From: Parasutterella muris
GTDB taxonomy: Bacteria; Pseudomonadota; Gammaproteobacteria; Burkholderiales; Burkholderiaceae_F
NCBI RefSeq assembly: GCF_943193095.1
Contig: NZ_CALPCV010000021.1
Span: 1 to 43,809 of the forward strand
DNA: 43,809 nt
Direction of reading: 5' to 3'
The first letter of the stretch is position 1. Each line of letters begins with the position of its first letter. Both the position numbers and the translations under genes were made by a program. This document shows, piece by piece, positions 25,956-34,182 of the stretch. Under the pieces are notes generated by a model, which saw nothing but the letters and a program-made list of their open reading frames with translations, was not told the DNA's origin and searched no databases.

Positions 25956-26031
25956 GGGTGCTTAGCTCAGTTGGTAGAGCGGCGCCCTTACAAGGCGTAG
26001 GTCGGGAGTTCGAGACTCTCAGCACCCACCA
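25956..26031 (+). tRNA. tRNA-Val (TAC)
   Basis: A 76-base cloverleaf with acceptor GGGTGCT/AGCACCC, anticodon loop CTTACAA (anticodon TAC) and encoded ACCA end. Confidence 0.95.
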
Positions 26032-26054
26032 CAGTTTCTCGTTAACAACTGATT

Positions 26055-26131
26055 GGAGTGGTAGTTCAGTTGGTTAGAATATCGGCCTGTCACGCCGAGG
26101 GTCGCGGGTTCGAGTCCCGTCCACTCCGCCA
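26055..26131 (+). tRNA. tRNA-Asp (GTC), third copy with a covarying anticodon-stem pair
   Basis: A 77-base cloverleaf with anticodon GTC. Compared with the two identical copies at 415 and 2013, one anticodon-stem pair is T-A instead of C-G (ATCGGC...GCCGAG), a compensated change that keeps the stem. It is followed by a strong terminator. Confidence 0.95.
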
Positions 26132-26140
26132 AGATTCTGA

Positions 26141-26164
26141 AGCCTGAGATTTGCGTCTCAGGCT
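26141..26164 (+). terminator. Intrinsic terminator of the hup-tRNA transcript
   Basis: AGCCTGAGA pairs with TCTCAGGCT (9 bp, six-base loop), followed by more Ts. Confidence 0.9.
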
Positions 26165-26290
26165 TTTTTCATTTCCGCGCGAGAAGAAATTCGGCGGGGC
26201 GCCGCCGGAGAAATCTAGGTTTGTTTCGCCCCCTACTCTCAGGCACGGAACTTCATCCGCATTCCAAGAGGGCCCTGTGATGCCGCTGGA

Positions 26291-26800
26291 TTACTGCACT
26301 GTGTCGGTTACAGTCATACCGGCAGAAAAAGCTTTGCTCACGGAAACGCCCGCAATCTTTCTGAAACTATGATTATGTCTTTGGAGTTCCACTGCCTTTG
26401 ATGCTTCAGTCAGAAACGCTCTGATGCACAGAAGTTTGTCTTTAACGGAAGTTTCAGCGTCGCAGAGTGCCGGAATAAAACGGACCTCTCCTCTTAAACC
26501 GTAAAGCGCAACTAAATTTTGAACAGCCTCAACGGACAGCCCGAAAAGCACTTCAATAAAGGGCTCTTCCGAATGCTTTAACTGAGTGAACTTTTCAATT
26601 TCATCCGTGTTGTTCTTATAAATTTCCTCGCAAAGAAATGCGAACGAATAAGCAATCATAAGCAGCGACTTTAACGCAGACTTGTCCAGCGTCCCTTCGT
26701 CAAATGCGTCAATATATTCGTCGTAAGGACAGAAAAAGAGCAATTCTGCATCCGAAAGTACATCATGGTCTTTGGGATCGATTCTGTTTTTCTGCGTCAT
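26291..26800 (-). CDS. Unknown soluble protein between hup and lon
   Basis: 169 residues from the ATG at 26800, chosen for GGAAATGGA just upstream; an earlier start at 26836 is possible. It is acidic, helical in appearance, with several cysteines and no signal peptide or membrane segment. I do not recognise the family. It sits on the lon strand, more than 350 bases after lon and beyond the lon terminator, so it probably has its own promoter. Confidence 0.55.
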   Translation of the reverse strand: MTQKNRIDPKDHDVLSDAELLFFCPYDEYIDAFDEGTLDKSALKSLLMIAYSFAFLCEEIYKNNTDEIEKFTQLKHSEEPFIEVLFGLSVEAVQNLVALYGLRGEVRFIPALCDAETSVKDKLLCIRAFLTEASKAVELQRHNHSFRKIAGVSVSKAFSAGMTVTDTVQ

Positions 26801-26836
26801 ATCCATTTCCAAAATCAAGTTTAAAGTGATGCTCAA

Positions 26837-27127
26837 TACTGCTGAGTTTACTGATAGAATTTCCGACTCCGCAGTAAATTAAAGTCCTTAAAGTGTCAAA
26901 AAATGACTTCCGAAGACTTCTGCCGCTCATTCTTTTCCGGATGCCGAAAATCCTCAGAAGCAGCGGCCGAATATCATCTTGAAATAAACATATTTTTTTC
27001 ATGAATGATCGCAAAGATCCGCTTTGCGCTTCATTGACTTCAAATCAAAGAAGCCGTCTTTTCGAAATTATTATGATCGATTCTCAGTGGGCCTGCCTGA
27101 TCTTCGATACCGTAAAAACCTAAAGAA
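26837..27127. other. Intergenic region, no gene seen
   Basis: About 290 bases between the unknown gene and the lon terminator. A short minus-strand frame here (26763-27014) overlaps the unknown gene and has no family signal, so I do not call it. Confidence 0.45.
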
Positions 27128-27159
27128 ATGTCCCCAAAGGCTTTCGTCCTCGGGGACAT
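27128..27159 (-). terminator. Intrinsic terminator of lon
   Basis: ATGTCCCC pairs with GGGGACAT with a partly paired interior (AGG/CCT). On the minus strand it is followed by TTCTTT, 18 bases after the lon stop. Confidence 0.8.
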
Positions 27160-27176
27160 CTTTGATTACTTCAGCT

Positions 27177-29582
27177 TTAGTTTCTTGCTGCGGCCGGCTG
27201 AACAGTCTGCTCCGGAACTTTCAGGTCGTGAGCCGAAAGATCCGTTGAAATTGTCGCCGGAAGCGGCTGAGGCAAATGCTCAAGACCGAAACTCAGAACC
27301 TCATCAATCGTCTTAACCGGTCTGATCACCAGACCTTCTTTGACGTTGGCAGGAACTTCCTCAAGGTCCTTCACATTCTCCTCCGGAATCAGCACTTCTT
27401 TGATGCCGCCGCGAAGTGCAGCCAGAAGCTTCTCTTTCAGGCCGCCGATCGGAAGAACATCGCCGCGCAGCGTGATCTCGCCTGTCATCGCGACATCAGC
27501 GCGAACCGGAATGCCGGTCATCGCGGATACCAGACCAAGCGTGATCGCGGAACCGGCGCTCGGACCGTCCTTAGGCACCGCACCTTCCGGGAAGTGCACG
27601 TGAATGTCCGTCTCGGAAACCTGCTTGTAGCTGATGCCAAGCTGAGTCGCTCTCGAACGCAGAACGGTTCTCGCCGCCTCTACGGACTCCTTCATCACGT
27701 CGCCAAGCGAACCCGTACGCGTGATATTGCCCTTACCCGGCATGGTCGCGACTTCAATGGTCAGTAGATCGCCGCCCACCTCTGTCCAGGCAAGCCCCGT
27801 GACCTGTCCCACAAGGTTCTGCTTGTGCGTCACGCCGAATGTGTAGCGGCGTACACCGAGATACTTCTCAAGATTCTCAGAATTCACAACCTGAAGAGAC
27901 TTCGCTTTTTTCATCAGGAAGTCGCGAACAACCTTGCGGCAAATCTTATTGATTTCACGCTCAAGGCCGCGCACGCCGGCTTCTCTCGTGTAGTAGCGGA
28001 CGATATCGATGATCGCGGACTCTTCGATGCGAAGCTCGTTTTCCTTCACGCCGTTCAGTTTCATCTGCTTCGGGATCAGGTGACGCTCTGCGATATTGCG
28101 TTTCTCGTCTTCCGTGTAGCCGGACAGATTAATCACTTCCATACGGTCAAGCAGCGGAGCCGGAATGTTCATCGAGTTGCTCGTCGCGATGAACATTACG
28201 TGAGAAAGGTCGAAATCCACTTCCACGTAATGATCCTGGAACGTGTTGTTCTGTTCAGGGTCCAAAACCTCAAGCAGCGCAGCCGCAGGATCTCCGCGAT
28301 AATCCATGCCCATCTTGTCGACTTCGTCAAGCAAAAAGAGCGGATTATTGACTTTAATCTTGGCAAGGCACTGCAGAATGCGCCCCGGCATCGATCCCAC
28401 ATAAGTCCGTCTGTGACCACGGATTTCGCTTTCGTCGCGGACGCCGCCTAATGCAAGGCGTACAAACTTTCTGCCTGTGGCTCGGGCAATGGACTGTCCG
28501 AGCGAAGTCTTACCGACTCCGGGAGGTCCGACAAGGCAGAGAATCGGAGACTTGACGTTTTTCACACGAGTCTGAACAGCCAAGTATTCAATAATTCTTT
28601 CCTTGACCTTCTCAAGCCCGTAGTGATCCTCTTCAAGGACCTCTTCGGCCTTAACCATGTTGCCGTTGATGCGTGTCTTCTTGCTCCACGGCAGTTCAAT
28701 CAGCGTATCCAAATAGTTGCGGATCACATTGGATTCCGCGCTGTTCTGCCCCATCATGCGAAGCTTTTTGAGTTCGGCCAGAGCTTTTTCCTGGCCTTCA
28801 TGGCTCATCTTCGCCTCTTTGATCTTGCGTTCGTACTCTTCGAACTCTTCGTCTGTTTCTCCGAGTTCTTTCTGAATCGCCTTAACCTGTTCATTCAGGT
28901 AGTAGTCGCGCTGGCTCTTTTCCATAGAGCGCTTTACTCGGCCGCGAATACGCTTTTCTGTCTGCTGAATATCCACTTCCTCTTCCAAAATGGAAAGAAG
29001 AAGCTCGAGCCGTTCGCCGACACCGCTCTCGTTGAGCAGCAATTGTTTGCGCTCGGGCGGAATGACCAGGGCCTGGGCGATCGAATCAGCAAACTCCGAC
29101 GCATTATCAATCGCTGAAATCTTGTCGAGCTGTTCAGAGCTAATACGCTTATTGTTTCTCTGATACGAGGTGAACGTTGAGAGAATCGCACGGCGCAGCG
29201 GCTCAAATTTCTGAGCGCTCAGCGTACTTTTCTGCACTTTTTCAACATTTGCATAAATGCAGCTGTCAACGGAATAGTCGATGACCTTGGCTCTGTACAA
29301 GCCCTCAACAAGTACTTTCTGTGTGTCGTCCGGCAGTTTTAAGGACTGAATCACACGAGCGACCGTACCCATTTCGTTTAAATCTTCAGGATCCGGATCC
29401 TCTGTAGACGCCTGCTTCTGAGAAACAAGAAGAATCTCTTCGTTAATCTTGGAAGAACGAAGTACTTTATTCAGAGCATCCAGCGACTTAGGTCTGCCCA
29501 CATACAGCGGGATGACCATGCCCGGGAAGAGTACAACATCTCTCAGCGGGAGTACCGGTAAATTCACAATCTTAGTTCTCAT
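27177..29582 (-). CDS. lon: ATP-dependent protease Lon
   Basis: 801 residues, standard LonA length. The N-terminal LON substrate domain covers about residues 5-200 and is followed by a coiled region. The AAA+ module has Walker A GPPGVGKTS (352-360) and the Walker B-type LFLLDEVDKM. The C-terminal serine-lysine protease domain has catalytic Ser675 in KDGPSAG and Lys718 in GGLKEKL. It degrades misfolded and regulatory proteins in the cytoplasm. AGGA lies six bases before the ATG. A sigma-32-like promoter lies 40 bases upstream and clpX ends in its own terminator, so lon is likely heat-inducible on its own. The tail ends in a variable Gln/Pro/Ala-rich stretch. Confidence 0.97.
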   Translation of the reverse strand: MRTKIVNLPVLPLRDVVLFPGMVIPLYVGRPKSLDALNKVLRSSKINEEILLVSQKQASTEDPDPEDLNEMGTVARVIQSLKLPDDTQKVLVEGLYRAKVIDYSVDSCIYANVEKVQKSTLSAQKFEPLRRAILSTFTSYQRNNKRISSEQLDKISAIDNASEFADSIAQALVIPPERKQLLLNESGVGERLELLLSILEEEVDIQQTEKRIRGRVKRSMEKSQRDYYLNEQVKAIQKELGETDEEFEEYERKIKEAKMSHEGQEKALAELKKLRMMGQNSAESNVIRNYLDTLIELPWSKKTRINGNMVKAEEVLEEDHYGLEKVKERIIEYLAVQTRVKNVKSPILCLVGPPGVGKTSLGQSIARATGRKFVRLALGGVRDESEIRGHRRTYVGSMPGRILQCLAKIKVNNPLFLLDEVDKMGMDYRGDPAAALLEVLDPEQNNTFQDHYVEVDFDLSHVMFIATSNSMNIPAPLLDRMEVINLSGYTEDEKRNIAERHLIPKQMKLNGVKENELRIEESAIIDIVRYYTREAGVRGLEREINKICRKVVRDFLMKKAKSLQVVNSENLEKYLGVRRYTFGVTHKQNLVGQVTGLAWTEVGGDLLTIEVATMPGKGNITRTGSLGDVMKESVEAARTVLRSRATQLGISYKQVSETDIHVHFPEGAVPKDGPSAGSAITLGLVSAMTGIPVRADVAMTGEITLRGDVLPIGGLKEKLLAALRGGIKEVLIPEENVKDLEEVPANVKEGLVIRPVKTIDEVLSFGLEHLPQPLPATISTDLSAHDLKVPEQTVQPAAARN

Positions 29583-29623
29583 TAAAATCCTATACTGCTA
29601 AATTTCTTTATAAGTAAATTAAT

Positions 29624-29651
29624 AGTTGGGGCTGAATCTCAAAAATTCAAC
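29624..29651 (-). promoter_or_regulatory. Sigma-32-like heat-shock promoter of lon
   Basis: On the minus strand GTTGAAT (29651-29645), a 13-base spacer and CCCCAACT (29631-29624), close to the sigma-32 consensus CTTGAA and CCCCATNT. The resulting start near 29617 would leave a leader of about 35 bases to the lon ATG. Confidence 0.6.
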
Positions 29652-29777
29652 CTCTGCTCTCCGCATCGCATTACTTGTCCACTCTATCAAATTCGAGAAT
29701 AAGTTTCAGCCGAATACGTCTATATTTGGTGCCCGAATTGCTACTAATTACAAACTGTAGGTGCTGATCGTGAAAAA

Positions 29778-29800
29778 GGACAGGTTTTTTAGGCCCGTCC
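29778..29800 (-). terminator. Intrinsic terminator of clpX
   Basis: GGACaGG pairs with CCcGTCC with one mismatch and a nine-base loop. On the minus strand it is followed by five Ts (As at 29773-29777), 27 bases after the clpX stop. Confidence 0.75.
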
Positions 29801-29826
29801 TTTGCTTGATGTATCCGCTCAGAGAT

Positions 29827-31134
29827 TTAGCTGCAAATAAATTTTGCTTTGCCGTCTCTCATGGTTTCTGCGGTGACAACAACTTTTTTCACATCAGTTC
29901 GGTCGGGAACTTCGTACATTGCTTCAAGCAGTGCGTTTTCCACAATTGAGCGAAGGCCTCTCGCGCCGGTTTTTCTTTCCTTAGCCATGGCCGCCGCTTC
30001 TTTTAGAGCTTCCGGTTCGACTTCAAGCACGACATCTTCCATCTCAAAGAGTCTGGCGTACTGCTTAATCACCGCGTTCTTAGGTTCTGTGAGAATACGC
30101 ACTAAAGCGGCTTCATCCAAATCTTCAAGCGTTGCAATCACGGGAAGACGTCCGACAAGTTCGGGAATCAGGCCGAAGTGGACCAAGTCCTTCGCTTCAA
30201 TATCGCGAAGCGCCTCTCCTTCACTGACCGCCTCCTTGCTCTTGACTTCCGCTTCAAAGCCGATACCGCTCTTTTCGGTCCTGCGGCGAATAATACGATC
30301 GAGTCCTTCAAAAGCGCCGCCGCAGATAAAGAGAATATTTGACGTGTCAATCTGAATATTCTTTCCGTTCGGATGCTTTCTTCCGCCGGAAGCCGGAACA
30401 GAAGCGATCGTGCCTTCAACAAGTTTCAAAAGCGCCTGCTGTACGCCTTCGCCGGAAACGTCACGCGTAATGGAAGGATTTTCACTCTTGCGCGCGATCT
30501 TATCGATTTCGTCAAGGTAAATGATGCCCTTCTGAGCTTTTTCCACATCCATATCACAGGCCTGAAGAAGCTTCAGGATCACGTTCTCGACATCTTCGCC
30601 GACGTAGCCCGCTTCTGTGAGCGTGGTGGCGTCTGCAATCGCGAACGGCACGTCAAGCATCTTGGCCATGCTCTGCGCAAGCAGCGTCTTACCGGAGCCT
30701 GTCGGTCCGATCAGAAGAATGTTGCTCTTCTGGATTTCAACGTCGGAATCGTCCTTATTTTCAAGGAAACGGCTGCGAAGGCGTTTGTAATGGTTGTAGA
30801 CCGCGACGGACAGCACGCGCTTAGCCTTATCCTGGCCGATGACGTACTCGTCAAGATTTCTGCAGATCTGCTTAGGTGTCGGAAGCTCTCCATACAGAAT
30901 CGGATCCTTGTTATCCGCGTCCTCTGCCTGCTCTCTCGGAGCCGAATCGGAGCCGCCCGCTTGGACTCCGTTTCTCTTCAGCGCTTCTTCGATCACGCCG
31001 GAGTATTTCGCAAGCTCTTCCGTACACTCTCTGCAAATGTACTCGTCGCTGATCTGCGATTTATAGATTTCCGAATATTGTCCCCGGTGTGCTCCGCAGA
31101 AGGAGCACACAGGATCGTCTTTGTTGCTTTTCAT
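29827..31134 (-). CDS. clpX: ATP-dependent Clp protease ATPase subunit ClpX
   Basis: 435 residues. The N-terminal zinc finger has Cys10, Cys13, Cys34 and Cys37 (CSFC...CREC). The AAA+ module has Walker A GPTGSGKT (143-150), the pore loop GYVG in EAGYVGEDVEN, and Walker B IIYLDEIDKI. It unfolds tagged substrates and feeds them into ClpP. A family-typical C-terminal region follows. It starts 27 bases after the clpP stop in the same transcription unit and is followed by a terminator before lon. Confidence 0.97.
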   Translation of the reverse strand: MKSNKDDPVCSFCGAHRGQYSEIYKSQISDEYICRECTEELAKYSGVIEEALKRNGVQAGGSDSAPREQAEDADNKDPILYGELPTPKQICRNLDEYVIGQDKAKRVLSVAVYNHYKRLRSRFLENKDDSDVEIQKSNILLIGPTGSGKTLLAQSMAKMLDVPFAIADATTLTEAGYVGEDVENVILKLLQACDMDVEKAQKGIIYLDEIDKIARKSENPSITRDVSGEGVQQALLKLVEGTIASVPASGGRKHPNGKNIQIDTSNILFICGGAFEGLDRIIRRRTEKSGIGFEAEVKSKEAVSEGEALRDIEAKDLVHFGLIPELVGRLPVIATLEDLDEAALVRILTEPKNAVIKQYARLFEMEDVVLEVEPEALKEAAAMAKERKTGARGLRSIVENALLEAMYEVPDRTDVKKVVVTAETMRDGKAKFICS

Positions 31135-31161
31135 TCGATTTGCTTTCTACGAATTCGTCAG

Positions 31162-31806
31162 TTATTTGAACTTCTTCTGCGGCTCTTCCCCGCGTTTGTT
31201 AAAGACACCGTCGATAATTCCGTATTCGCAGGCCTGAGCGCTGCTCATGAAATTGTCGCGTTCGGTATCCACCGAGATACGCTCAATCGACTGACCGGTA
31301 TGCTCGGAAAGAATTCTGTTAAGGCGTGTACGCAGTTCCAGAATTTCTTTTGCCTGAATTTCGATATCGGCCGCGGTGCCTTGTGTACCTCCGCTCGGCT
31401 GATGAATCATAATTCTGGAGTTCGGCAGCGCATAGCGTTTGCCTTTAGCGCCCGCTGCGAGCAGGAAGGCGCCCATGGAAGCAGCCATGCCCAGACAGAT
31501 CGTAGAGACATCAGGCTTAATAAACTGCATGGTGTCATAAATCGACAAACCCGCGTACACACTTCCTCCCGGAGAATCAATATAGAGCGAAATATCTTTA
31601 TCCGGATCCTCACTCTCGAGGAAAAGGAGCTGAGCCACAACCAAATTTGCGCTCTGATCTGTGACAGGGCCGACCAAAAAGATGACACGGTCGCGCAGCA
31701 GACGTGAGTAGATATCAAAAGATCTTTCTCCCCTTCCGCTCTGTTCTAGCACCATCGGCACCAATCCGGAATTGAAAGAGGCGGCGTGTTTCGTATTTTT
31801 ATCCAT
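31162..31806 (-). CDS. clpP: ATP-dependent Clp protease proteolytic subunit ClpP
   Basis: 214 residues from the ATG at 31806, which has GGGGA five bases upstream and gives MDKNTKHAASF; an earlier in-frame codon at 31845 is not supported. The catalytic triad is Ser110 (GMAASMGAFL), His135 (MIHQPSGG) and Asp185 (ERDNFMS). The short N-terminus before VPMVLEQSGRGERSFD is the usual propeptide. It forms the serine protease chamber for ClpX. It is second in the tig-clpP-clpX order. Confidence 0.97.
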   Translation of the reverse strand: MDKNTKHAASFNSGLVPMVLEQSGRGERSFDIYSRLLRDRVIFLVGPVTDQSANLVVAQLLFLESEDPDKDISLYIDSPGGSVYAGLSIYDTMQFIKPDVSTICLGMAASMGAFLLAAGAKGKRYALPNSRIMIHQPSGGTQGTAADIEIQAKEILELRTRLNRILSEHTGQSIERISVDTERDNFMSSAQACEYGIIDGVFNKRGEEPQKKFK

Positions 31807-31832
31807 AAAATTCCCCGCTTTATAAAAGCAAA

Positions 31833-31856
31833 CGGCAAGGTTCATCCGCCTTGCCG
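31833..31856 (-). terminator. Partial terminator or attenuating hairpin between tig and clpP
   Basis: CGGCAAGG pairs with CCTTGCCG (8 bp, eight-base loop). On the minus strand it is followed by TTTGCTTTT, about 27 bases before the clpP start. It may reduce read-through from tig. Confidence 0.55.
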
Positions 31857-31908
31857 ATCTGCCTATATTTTTACCCCTGATCTAAACAGCGGTAATGTAT
31901 TGGTTTGA

Positions 31909-33270
31909 TTAAGCTCTGTCAGCCATCAGGTTTTCGAACGGGATCTTCTCATTCTTAACTTTGGCGTTCTTCAGAACCCAGTCAACAACATTGCTTTCTG
32001 TTGCGACTGCGGCAAGCTCAGCTTTGTGCTGAGGATTGTTGATATACCAATCAACAACTTCCTTCGGGTCTTCGTAGCTCTTAGCAATGTTTTCAGCCAG
32101 AGCCTTGACCTGTTCGTCAGTTCCCTGAAGGTTTTCTTTTTCAACCAGAGTGCTGATTTCAAGGCCGAGACGAACTCTCTGAGTCGCTTCCTGGAGCATT
32201 GCAGAAGCAGGAATATCCTGCGGCTGAAGCTTGATACCCTGAAGCTTCATCTTTTCGACGGCGTCGTGAATCAGAGCCTGTCTCTGTTCTTCGACAGCAG
32301 CGTGCGGCAGCGGGAAGTCGGAAACAGAGAGAAGAGCGGACATGGCGCTCTGCTTTGTACGAGCCTGAAGACGGGCTTCAACTTCGCGCTGCAGATTATC
32401 TTTAACGTCGTTCTTCATCTTTTCGAAAGATTCGATCTGAAGAGACTTAGCGAATTCGTCGTCAAGAGCGGGAAGAACTTCTTCGCCGACAGCCTTCAGA
32501 GTAGCTTCGAATTCAACGGTCTTGCCGGCAAGTTCCTTAGAAGGATAGTTTTCCGGGAATGTGACCGGGAAAGTCTTTGTTTCACCGGGTTTCATGCCGC
32601 GGATTCCGTTTTCGAATTCAGCAAGCATACGGCCGGCGCCAAGAATGAACTTGTAGTCGGAAGCTGTACCGCCGGCAAAAGCTTCACCGTCGAGTGTGCC
32701 CTTGAAGTCGACTGTGACTTCGTCGGTATCGGCAGCGGCTTTTTCAGTCGGATTGTAAGTTGCTCTCTGCTTGCGCATAACGTCGATTGTCTTATTGACG
32801 TTGTCGTCGGTCAGTTCGCATTCGTACTTGGTGACTTCAACATCCTTGACATCAGGAACTGTAACTTCCGGGAAAACCTCGAAAGTCGCTGTGAAGGAAA
32901 TCTTGTCAGCGTCAGCGGGAGCGCCTTCTGTCGGAGCGATGTCAGGCATACCGGAAACGCGATACTTGCCTTCTTCGATCTTCTTGATGTATTCATCAAT
33001 AGCGAGTTTGTTGATAACGTCGTATTCGACTTCACGGCCGTAAGCGGCGGCAACCATAGCTGCCGGTGCTTTACCCGGACGGAAACCGTGGAAGCGGGCT
33101 TTTTTGCCGCGTTCGCGAAGACCCTTGGCAACCTGTTTCTCAACTTCCTTGCGGTCAAGGAGGATCTCGACTTTACGTTCGAGAGGATTCGGTTTTACTT
33201 CTTCTTTAACTTCAGCGGCAGCTTCAGCAGCTTCAACTGTCTTGTCTTCAACTTTGGTTTCTTCAGCCAT
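31909..33270 (-). CDS. tig: Trigger factor, ribosome-associated chaperone and prolyl isomerase
   Basis: 453 residues, slightly longer than E. coli Tig (432) because of an acidic Ala/Glu/Lys-rich N-terminal extension of about 24 residues before the ribosome-binding domain. The ribosome-docking signature is GFRPGKAP (GFRxGKxP in the family). The central FKBP-type domain carries VDFKGTLDGEAFAGGTASDY and FPENYPSKELAGKTVEF, followed by the long helical C-terminal arms. AAGGA precedes the ATG. It is the first gene of the tig-clpP-clpX unit, behind a sigma-70 promoter at 33339-33366. Confidence 0.96.
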   Translation of the reverse strand: MAEETKVEDKTVEAAEAAAEVKEEVKPNPLERKVEILLDRKEVEKQVAKGLRERGKKARFHGFRPGKAPAAMVAAAYGREVEYDVINKLAIDEYIKKIEEGKYRVSGMPDIAPTEGAPADADKISFTATFEVFPEVTVPDVKDVEVTKYECELTDDNVNKTIDVMRKQRATYNPTEKAAADTDEVTVDFKGTLDGEAFAGGTASDYKFILGAGRMLAEFENGIRGMKPGETKTFPVTFPENYPSKELAGKTVEFEATLKAVGEEVLPALDDEFAKSLQIESFEKMKNDVKDNLQREVEARLQARTKQSAMSALLSVSDFPLPHAAVEEQRQALIHDAVEKMKLQGIKLQPQDIPASAMLQEATQRVRLGLEISTLVEKENLQGTDEQVKALAENIAKSYEDPKEVVDWYINNPQHKAELAAVATESNVVDWVLKNAKVKNEKIPFENLMADRA

Positions 33271-33338
33271 TATTTTTCCTTTCTAGAACCGTGGGATCAC
33301 GGAAAACTTCTTGATTTAATGAATTTTTCGATTCGGCG

Positions 33339-33366
33339 ATTATAACGATAAACATCACGCAATCAA
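33339..33366 (-). promoter_or_regulatory. Sigma-70 promoter of tig-clpP-clpX
   Basis: On the minus strand -35 TTGATT (33366-33361), a 16-base spacer and a perfect -10 TATAAT (33344-33339). Transcription should start near 33332, about 60 bases before tig. Confidence 0.7.
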
Positions 33367-33397
33367 GGAATTTCTGCAATCTTTAACAATTTCTTAT

Positions 33398-33416
33398 GCT
33401 AATGATTCTTATTTGC
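33398..33416. promoter_or_regulatory. Possible Fur box
   Basis: GCTAATGATTCTTATTTGC matches the 19-base Fur consensus at 13 positions, best in its left half. It lies between the tig promoter and that of the small membrane protein but overlaps neither, so its effect is unclear. Confidence 0.25.
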
Positions 33417-33502
33417 AACTAAATACCTGTATCACTCACCCAAAATGGACGTTTTGATAGATTTTATTAGGGTTTTACCTTACTTACTTTCCCGTATTCA
33501 GA

Positions 33503-33508
33503 TATAAT
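33503..33508 (+). promoter_or_regulatory. -10 box of the small membrane protein gene
   Basis: Perfect TATAAT. The 17-base-spaced -35 (TTACTT) is weak. Transcription would start near 33515, leaving a short leader to the ATG at 33542. Confidence 0.5.
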
Positions 33509-33541
33509 GAGCCTAAAGAAATTTAACGCGTGGAGGTTCTG

Positions 33542-33685
33542 ATGAGTAATAGAAGAAATGCACAGGTCCGCGTTCTTGAGTTAAGAGCTGAACAGGAAAA
33601 ACAGATGCGTAAATGCTGCGTATTCGGCATGACGCTGACGCTTGCCGCTTTTGTTCTGGCTCAAATAGCTGCGTACCTTATTTGA
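33542..33685 (+). CDS. Small single-pass membrane protein (47 residues), unknown
   Basis: An ORF of 47 codons with a strong ribosome binding site (TGGAGG, six bases before the ATG), a TATAAT box upstream and a terminator about 65 bases downstream, so it is very probably expressed. The first 24 residues (MSNRRNAQVRVLELRAEQEK and on) are charged and helical. A Cys-Cys pair then precedes a hydrophobic segment (MTLTLAAFVLAQIAAYLI) that can span the membrane once. I do not recognise the family. It is monocistronic and diverges from tig. Confidence 0.7.
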   Translation: MSNRRNAQVRVLELRAEQEKQMRKCCVFGMTLTLAAFVLAQIAAYLI

Positions 33686-33748
33686 TATTGGGATAGGTGC
33701 GGAGCAGCCTAGACCAATTGCTCCAATTGAAGTTGATTCACCTGCACT

Positions 33749-33774
33749 AAAGGGCCCGTTTAATTCGGGCCTTT
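33749..33774 (+). terminator. Intrinsic terminator of the small membrane protein gene
   Basis: AAAGG(G)CCCG pairs with CGGGCCTTT with one bulged G and a seven-base loop, followed by TTGGTTT. Confidence 0.75.
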
Positions 33775-34062
33775 TGGTTTGTCGGCACCGCAGATCTACA
33801 TCGATATAGGCGGCCCCTTTCAGTTTGATCGTTCAAAGAGCCAAGCCCTCCCATCCTGCTTCATTAATCCCTCCTTCGCTTTTCGTATCTGTCATTTCCA
33901 AAGGCCGAGTCCTTAAAAAGATTTCTGATGTTTTCCTTCAATCGAAGAAGTCTCAGCCTATTCCATAAAAACCGCATCAAGCATTCAGCACTCATGAGTC
34001 GCGGCTCAGGCCTAAGATGAACGGCACTTTTTTGAGCCTCTGGCTTTTTTCTGATTTTTGTG
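33775..34062. other. Intergenic region, no gene seen
   Basis: About 290 bases before the tRNA-Gln promoter. I found no supported coding frame and no strong hairpin. Confidence 0.45.
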
Positions 34063-34068
34063 TATAAT
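34063..34068 (+). promoter_or_regulatory. -10 box of the tRNA-Gln cluster
   Basis: Perfect TATAAT, 16 bases before the first tRNA. The matching -35 is not clear. Confidence 0.5.
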
Positions 34069-34084
34069 TTCGCATTCTGACAGC

Positions 34085-34161
34085 AGGGGAGTCGCCAAGC
34101 TGGTTAAGGCACCGGATTCTGATTCCGGCATTCGAGGGTTCGAATCCTTCCTCCCCTGCCA
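34085..34161 (+). tRNA. tRNA-Gln (CTG), copy 1
   Basis: A 77-base cloverleaf with acceptor AGGGGAG/CTCCCCT, anticodon loop TTCTGAT (anticodon CTG) and encoded CCA. It is the first of three tandem copies. Confidence 0.93.
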
Positions 34162-34182
34162 GCTGTCATACATCTTGTTTGT

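Noticed and set aside
26763..27014. 83-codon frame on the minus strand upstream of the unknown gene
   Set aside because: Overlaps the unknown gene in another frame; no supporting signals.
30373..31707. 444-codon open frame on the plus strand
   Set aside because: Lies antisense to clpX and clpP, which are certain. It has no ribosome binding site or family resemblance, and long antisense frames are common opposite well-biased genes.
32026..33345. 439-codon open frame on the plus strand
   Set aside because: Antisense to tig and explained by its Ala/Glu/Lys-rich codons; the translation is Phe/Val-rich without domain character.
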